Source of the DNA: Serpentinimonas sp.
GTDB taxonomy: Bacteria; Pseudomonadota; Gammaproteobacteria; Burkholderiales; Burkholderiaceae_C
Direction: 5' to 3'
Assembly (NCBI GenBank): GCA_025458665.1
Contig: JALOSG010000111.1
Coordinates: forward strand, 1-8,549
Length of the DNA: 8,549 bases
The position numbers and the translations under genes are program-made. Position 1 is the stretch's first letter, and every line of letters begins with the position of its first letter. The notes under the pieces were generated by a model, which ran no database searches, was not told the origin of the DNA, and was given only the letters and a program-made list of their open reading frames with translations. Shown piece after piece: positions 6,169 to 8,549 of this stretch.

Positions 6169-7023
6169 ATGAAGTTTCAAGGCTCGAAGAATTACGTCGC
6201 GACCCAGGATCTGATGCTGGCGGTGAACGCCGCCCTGCAATTGAAGCGCCCCCTGCTGGTCAAGGGCGAGCCCGGCACCGGCAAAACCATGCTGGCCGAG
6301 GAGGTGGCGCAGGCGCTGAACATGCCGCTGTTGCAATGGCACATCAAAAGCACCACCAAAGCCCAGCAGGGCCTGTACGAGTACGACGCAGTGAGCCGCC
6401 TGCGCGACTCGCAGCTGGCCGACATCGAGGGGCAGGACCGGGTGCGCAACATCCACAACTACATCGTCAAGGGGGTGCTGTGGCAGGCCTTCACGTCCGA
6501 GGAGCCGGTGGCGCTCCTCATCGACGAAATCGACAAGGCCGACATCGAATTCCCCAACGACCTGCTGCGCGAACTCGACCGCATGGAGTTCTATTGCTAC
6601 GAGACGCGCGAATGGATACGCGCCAAGCACCGGCCGCTGGTGTTCATTACGAGCAACAACGAGAAAGAACTGCCCGACGCCTTCCTGCGCCGCTGCTTCT
6701 TCCACTACATCAAGTTCCCTGATGCCACCACCATGAAGCAGATTGTGGATGTGCACTTTCCGGGGCTGAAGGACGAGTTGCTGACGGCGGCCATGAAGAC
6801 TTTCTTCGACATCCGCGGACTGCCCGGGCTGAAGAAGAAGCCCAGCACCAGCGAACTGCTGGACTGGCTCAAGCTGCTCATGGCCGAGGACATTCCGCTG
6901 GAAGCGCTGCAAAGCAAGGACGACAAGGTGGCGGTGCCGCCGCTGGTGGGCGCCTTGCTGAAGAACGAGCAGGACACCACGCTGTTCGAGAAGCTGGTGT
7001 TCATGAACCAGCGCAACCGCTGA
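6169..7023 (+). CDS. MoxR-family AAA+ ATPase
   Basis: MoxR-type AAA+ ATPases are hexameric, chaperone-like machines that usually work with VWA-domain partners to insert metals or mature large enzyme complexes. This one has 284 residues, the usual size. Visible motifs are Walker A GEPGTGKT (33-40), Walker B LLIDEID (116-122), sensor 1 at TSNN (161-164), and an arginine-finger candidate in AFLRRCFF (171-178). The C-terminal lid includes STSELLDWL (226-234). The protein has no signal peptide and should be cytoplasmic. The ATG at 6169 begins the conserved N-terminus (MKFQGSKNYVAT) but lacks an obvious ribosome-binding site. An acetyltransferase gene begins 12 bases after its stop, followed by a VWA gene, so all three are probably co-transcribed. 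Nothing in the window identifies a client enzyme, so the substrate is unknown. Confidence 0.95.
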   Translation: MKFQGSKNYVATQDLMLAVNAALQLKRPLLVKGEPGTGKTMLAEEVAQALNMPLLQWHIKSTTKAQQGLYEYDAVSRLRDSQLADIEGQDRVRNIHNYIVKGVLWQAFTSEEPVALLIDEIDKADIEFPNDLLRELDRMEFYCYETREWIRAKHRPLVFITSNNEKELPDAFLRRCFFHYIKFPDATTMKQIVDVHFPGLKDELLTAAMKTFFDIRGLPGLKKKPSTSELLDWLKLLMAEDIPLEALQSKDDKVAVPPLVGALLKNEQDTTLFEKLVFMNQRNR

Positions 7024-7035
7024 GGCAGCCCTGCG

Positions 7036-7647
7036 ATGGCTTTTGTGGAGCCGGTCACCTTGCAGGACGCTGGCGTGGCGCTGGTGCCGCTGGGCCTGGA
7101 GCACGAGGACGGCCTGCGCGCCGCCGCGGCCGATGGCGAGTTGTGGCGGCTGCGTGTGACCTCGGTGCCCGCGCCGCATGAAACCTGCAGCTACATAGAA
7201 CAGGCTTTGCAGATGCGCGCCGAAGGGCACCGTTTTGCCTTTGCCGTGACCGATGCGGATACGGGCCGGGTACTGGGCAGCACCAGCTTCCACGACATCA
7301 TCCCGGCGGTGAAGCGCGTGGAAATTGGCTACACCTGGTACGCCCGCAGCATGCAACGCACGCACGTGAACACCACCTGCAAGCTGCTCATGATGGGCCA
7401 CGCCTTCGAGACTCTGGGCTGCCGCGTGGTGGGCTGGCGCACGGACAACTTCAACTTCGCCTCGCAGAAAGCCATAGAGCAGTTGGGTGCGAAGAAGGAC
7501 GGTGTCATCCGGGGCCATGCGCTGCGCCGCGACGGCACCATCCGCGATACCGTGATGTACAGCCTGCTGGTCGGCGAATGGCCCGAAGTGAAAGCCCAGT
7601 TGCACTACCGGCGTGCCTTGCACGCCTCCGGGGGAACGCCATGCTGA
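7036..7647 (+). CDS. GNAT-family N-acetyltransferase, RimJ/RimL type
   Basis: This protein is predicted to transfer an acetyl group from acetyl-CoA to an amine on a protein or small molecule in the cytoplasm. It has 203 residues and follows the COG1670 (RimJ/RimL) pattern: N-terminal strand LVPLGLEHEDGL (16-27), FAFAVTDADTGRVLGSTSF (67-85), core strand EIGYTWYARSMQRTHVNTTCKLLMMGHAFE (96-125), GCRVVGWRTDNFNFASQKAIEQLGAKKDGVIRGH (128-161), and a C-terminal RDTVMYSLLVGEWP (170-183). The CoA pyrophosphate loop reads QRTHVN (107-112) rather than the classical (Q/R)xxGx(G/A); I recall this variant from part of the RimJ/RimL group. ATG 7036 is 12 bases after the MoxR stop. Its stop TGA (7645-7647) overlaps the VWA start, so the gene is embedded in the MoxR-VWA unit. 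It may act on one of those proteins or be an unrelated insertion. Confidence 0.92.
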   Translation: MAFVEPVTLQDAGVALVPLGLEHEDGLRAAAADGELWRLRVTSVPAPHETCSYIEQALQMRAEGHRFAFAVTDADTGRVLGSTSFHDIIPAVKRVEIGYTWYARSMQRTHVNTTCKLLMMGHAFETLGCRVVGWRTDNFNFASQKAIEQLGAKKDGVIRGHALRRDGTIRDTVMYSLLVGEWPEVKAQLHYRRALHASGGTPC

Positions 7648-8549
7648 TTGACTTTTTCTACACGCTGCGCGCGGCCAAGCTGCCGGTATCGGTGAAGGAA
7701 TACCTGATGCTGCTGGAGGCGCTGCAGGCCAACGTGATCGGGCCCACCAACCCCGACGCCTGCAGCATGGACGACTTCTATTTCCTCAGCCGCACCGCGC
7801 TGGTGAAGGACGAGAAGCACTTCGACAAGTTCGACCGTGCCTTTGCCGCCTACTTCAAGGGCGTGGAAATTCTGACCGACTTCAGCAAGGAAATTCCCGC
7901 CAGCTGGTTGAAGAAGGAGATGGAGCGGCTGCTGACGGACGAGCAGAAAGCCAACGCGCCCAAGATGGATTGGGACGAGCTGATGGAGACGCTGAAGAAG
8001 CGGCTGGAAGAGCAACAAGGCCGCCACGAAGGCGGCAGCAAGTGGATAGGCACCGGCGGCACCAGCCCCTTTGGGCACGGCGGCCACAACCCGCAGGGCA
8101 TACGCATAGGCGGCAAGGGCGGCAAGGGCGGCAACAAGAGCGCGGTGAAGGTGTGGGACCAGCGCGCCTACCGCGACTACGACGACACCCAGGAGCTGGG
8201 CACCCGCAACATCAAAATGGCGCTGCGCCGCCTGCGCAAGTTTGCGCGCGAGGGCCACGATCTGGAGCTGGACCTGCCCGACACCATACGCGCCACCGCA
8301 GCCAATGCGGGCTACCTGGACATCAAGATGATTCCGGAGCGGCACAACAATGTGAAGGTGCTGCTGCTCATGGATGTGGGCGGCACGATGGACGAACACA
8401 TTGCCCGCGTGGAAGAACTTTTCAGCGCCACGAAGAACGAATTCAAACACCTGGAGTTCTACTACTTCCACAACTGCGTGTACGACTTCATGTGGAAGAA
8501 CAACCGCCGCCGCTACGCCGAGAAGTTCGAAACCTGGGACATCATCCGG
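7641..8549 (+). CDS. CoxE-like VWA-domain protein (3' end outside window)
   Basis: This is the likely partner of the MoxR ATPase, in the CoxE / COG3825-like VWA group. The frame is open for 303 codons with no stop before the window ends. An N-terminal helical region (1-125, starting MLIDFFYTLRAAKLPVSVKEY) is followed by a Gly/Lys-rich linker (about 131-165, containing GGKGGKGG), the conserved VWDQRAYRDYDDTQELGTRNIKMALRRLRKFAREG (171-205), and the start of the VWA fold at NNVKVLLLMDVGGTMDEHI (236-254). The metal-site motif, normally DxSxS, reads D245-V-G-G-T249. The ATG at 7641 overlaps the preceding gene by seven bases and follows GGGGGA (7630-7635). No signal peptide or membrane segment is visible. 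The role is probably assembly or activation of an unidentified enzyme together with MoxR. Confidence 0.92.
   Translation, partial: MLIDFFYTLRAAKLPVSVKEYLMLLEALQANVIGPTNPDACSMDDFYFLSRTALVKDEKHFDKFDRAFAAYFKGVEILTDFSKEIPASWLKKEMERLLTDEQKANAPKMDWDELMETLKKRLEEQQGRHEGGSKWIGTGGTSPFGHGGHNPQGIRIGGKGGKGGNKSAVKVWDQRAYRDYDDTQELGTRNIKMALRRLRKFAREGHDLELDLPDTIRATAANAGYLDIKMIPERHNNVKVLLLMDVGGTMDEHIARVEELFSATKNEFKHLEFYYFHNCVYDFMWKNNRRRYAEKFETWDIIR

Noticed and set aside
5872..7623. 583-codon minus-strand open frame across the cytochrome, MoxR and GNAT genes
   Set aside because: It overlaps three well-supported genes, crosses the divergent promoter region and encodes low-complexity His/Gln/Val-rich sequence without motifs.
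7605..8471. 288-codon minus-strand open frame opposite the VWA gene
   Set aside because: The plus strand carries a recognisable CoxE-like protein. The antisense product is repetitive Val/Ala/Leu/His-rich shadow translation.

Overview
This GC-rich window looks like the chromosome of a betaproteobacterium, probably Burkholderiales and near the Comamonadaceae. The evidence is strong G/C bias at third codon positions, the style of the ArgH, cytochrome c4-like and MoxR/VWA proteins, and compact overlapping gene layouts. The assignment is inferred from protein style; no search was run.

Layout. Bases 2-718 (+) hold the C-terminal half of argininosuccinate lyase (argH). Facing it is a minus-strand operon, read from about 5195 down to 753: a TonB-dependent outer-membrane receptor (5096-3051), an orphan periplasmic ABC-type substrate-binding protein (about 3049-2078), and a two-TM HAMP-GGDEF diguanylate cyclase (2081-753). 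The receptor and binding protein are one base apart if a CTG start is used. The binding protein and cyclase overlap by four bases (ATGA). The inferred logic is ligand capture at the outer membrane, binding in the periplasm, then control of c-di-GMP synthesis inside the cell. A sigma70-like promoter and a strong hairpin terminator lie just upstream of the receptor. The terminator ends the next minus-strand gene, a secreted dihaem cytochrome c (6038-5307).

A 130-base AT-rich divergent region (6039-6168), with a perfect 15-base palindrome touching a TATAAT box, separates the cytochrome from a plus-strand cluster. That cluster is a MoxR-type AAA+ ATPase (6169-7023), a GNAT acetyltransferase (7036-7647) and a CoxE-like VWA protein (7641 to beyond the window end). 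MoxR and VWA proteins commonly act as a chaperone-like pair; the acetyltransferase sits between them and overlaps the VWA gene by seven bases.

The points most worth checking are the receptor/binding protein/cyclase operon, the coding-like in-frame 18-codon tail beyond the cytochrome stop codon, the palindromic candidate operator, the acetyltransferase inside the MoxR-VWA unit, and the altered metal-site motif of the VWA protein. No RNA genes, insertion sequences, prophage genes or CRISPR arrays were seen. No stretch over 300 bases lacks a gene.
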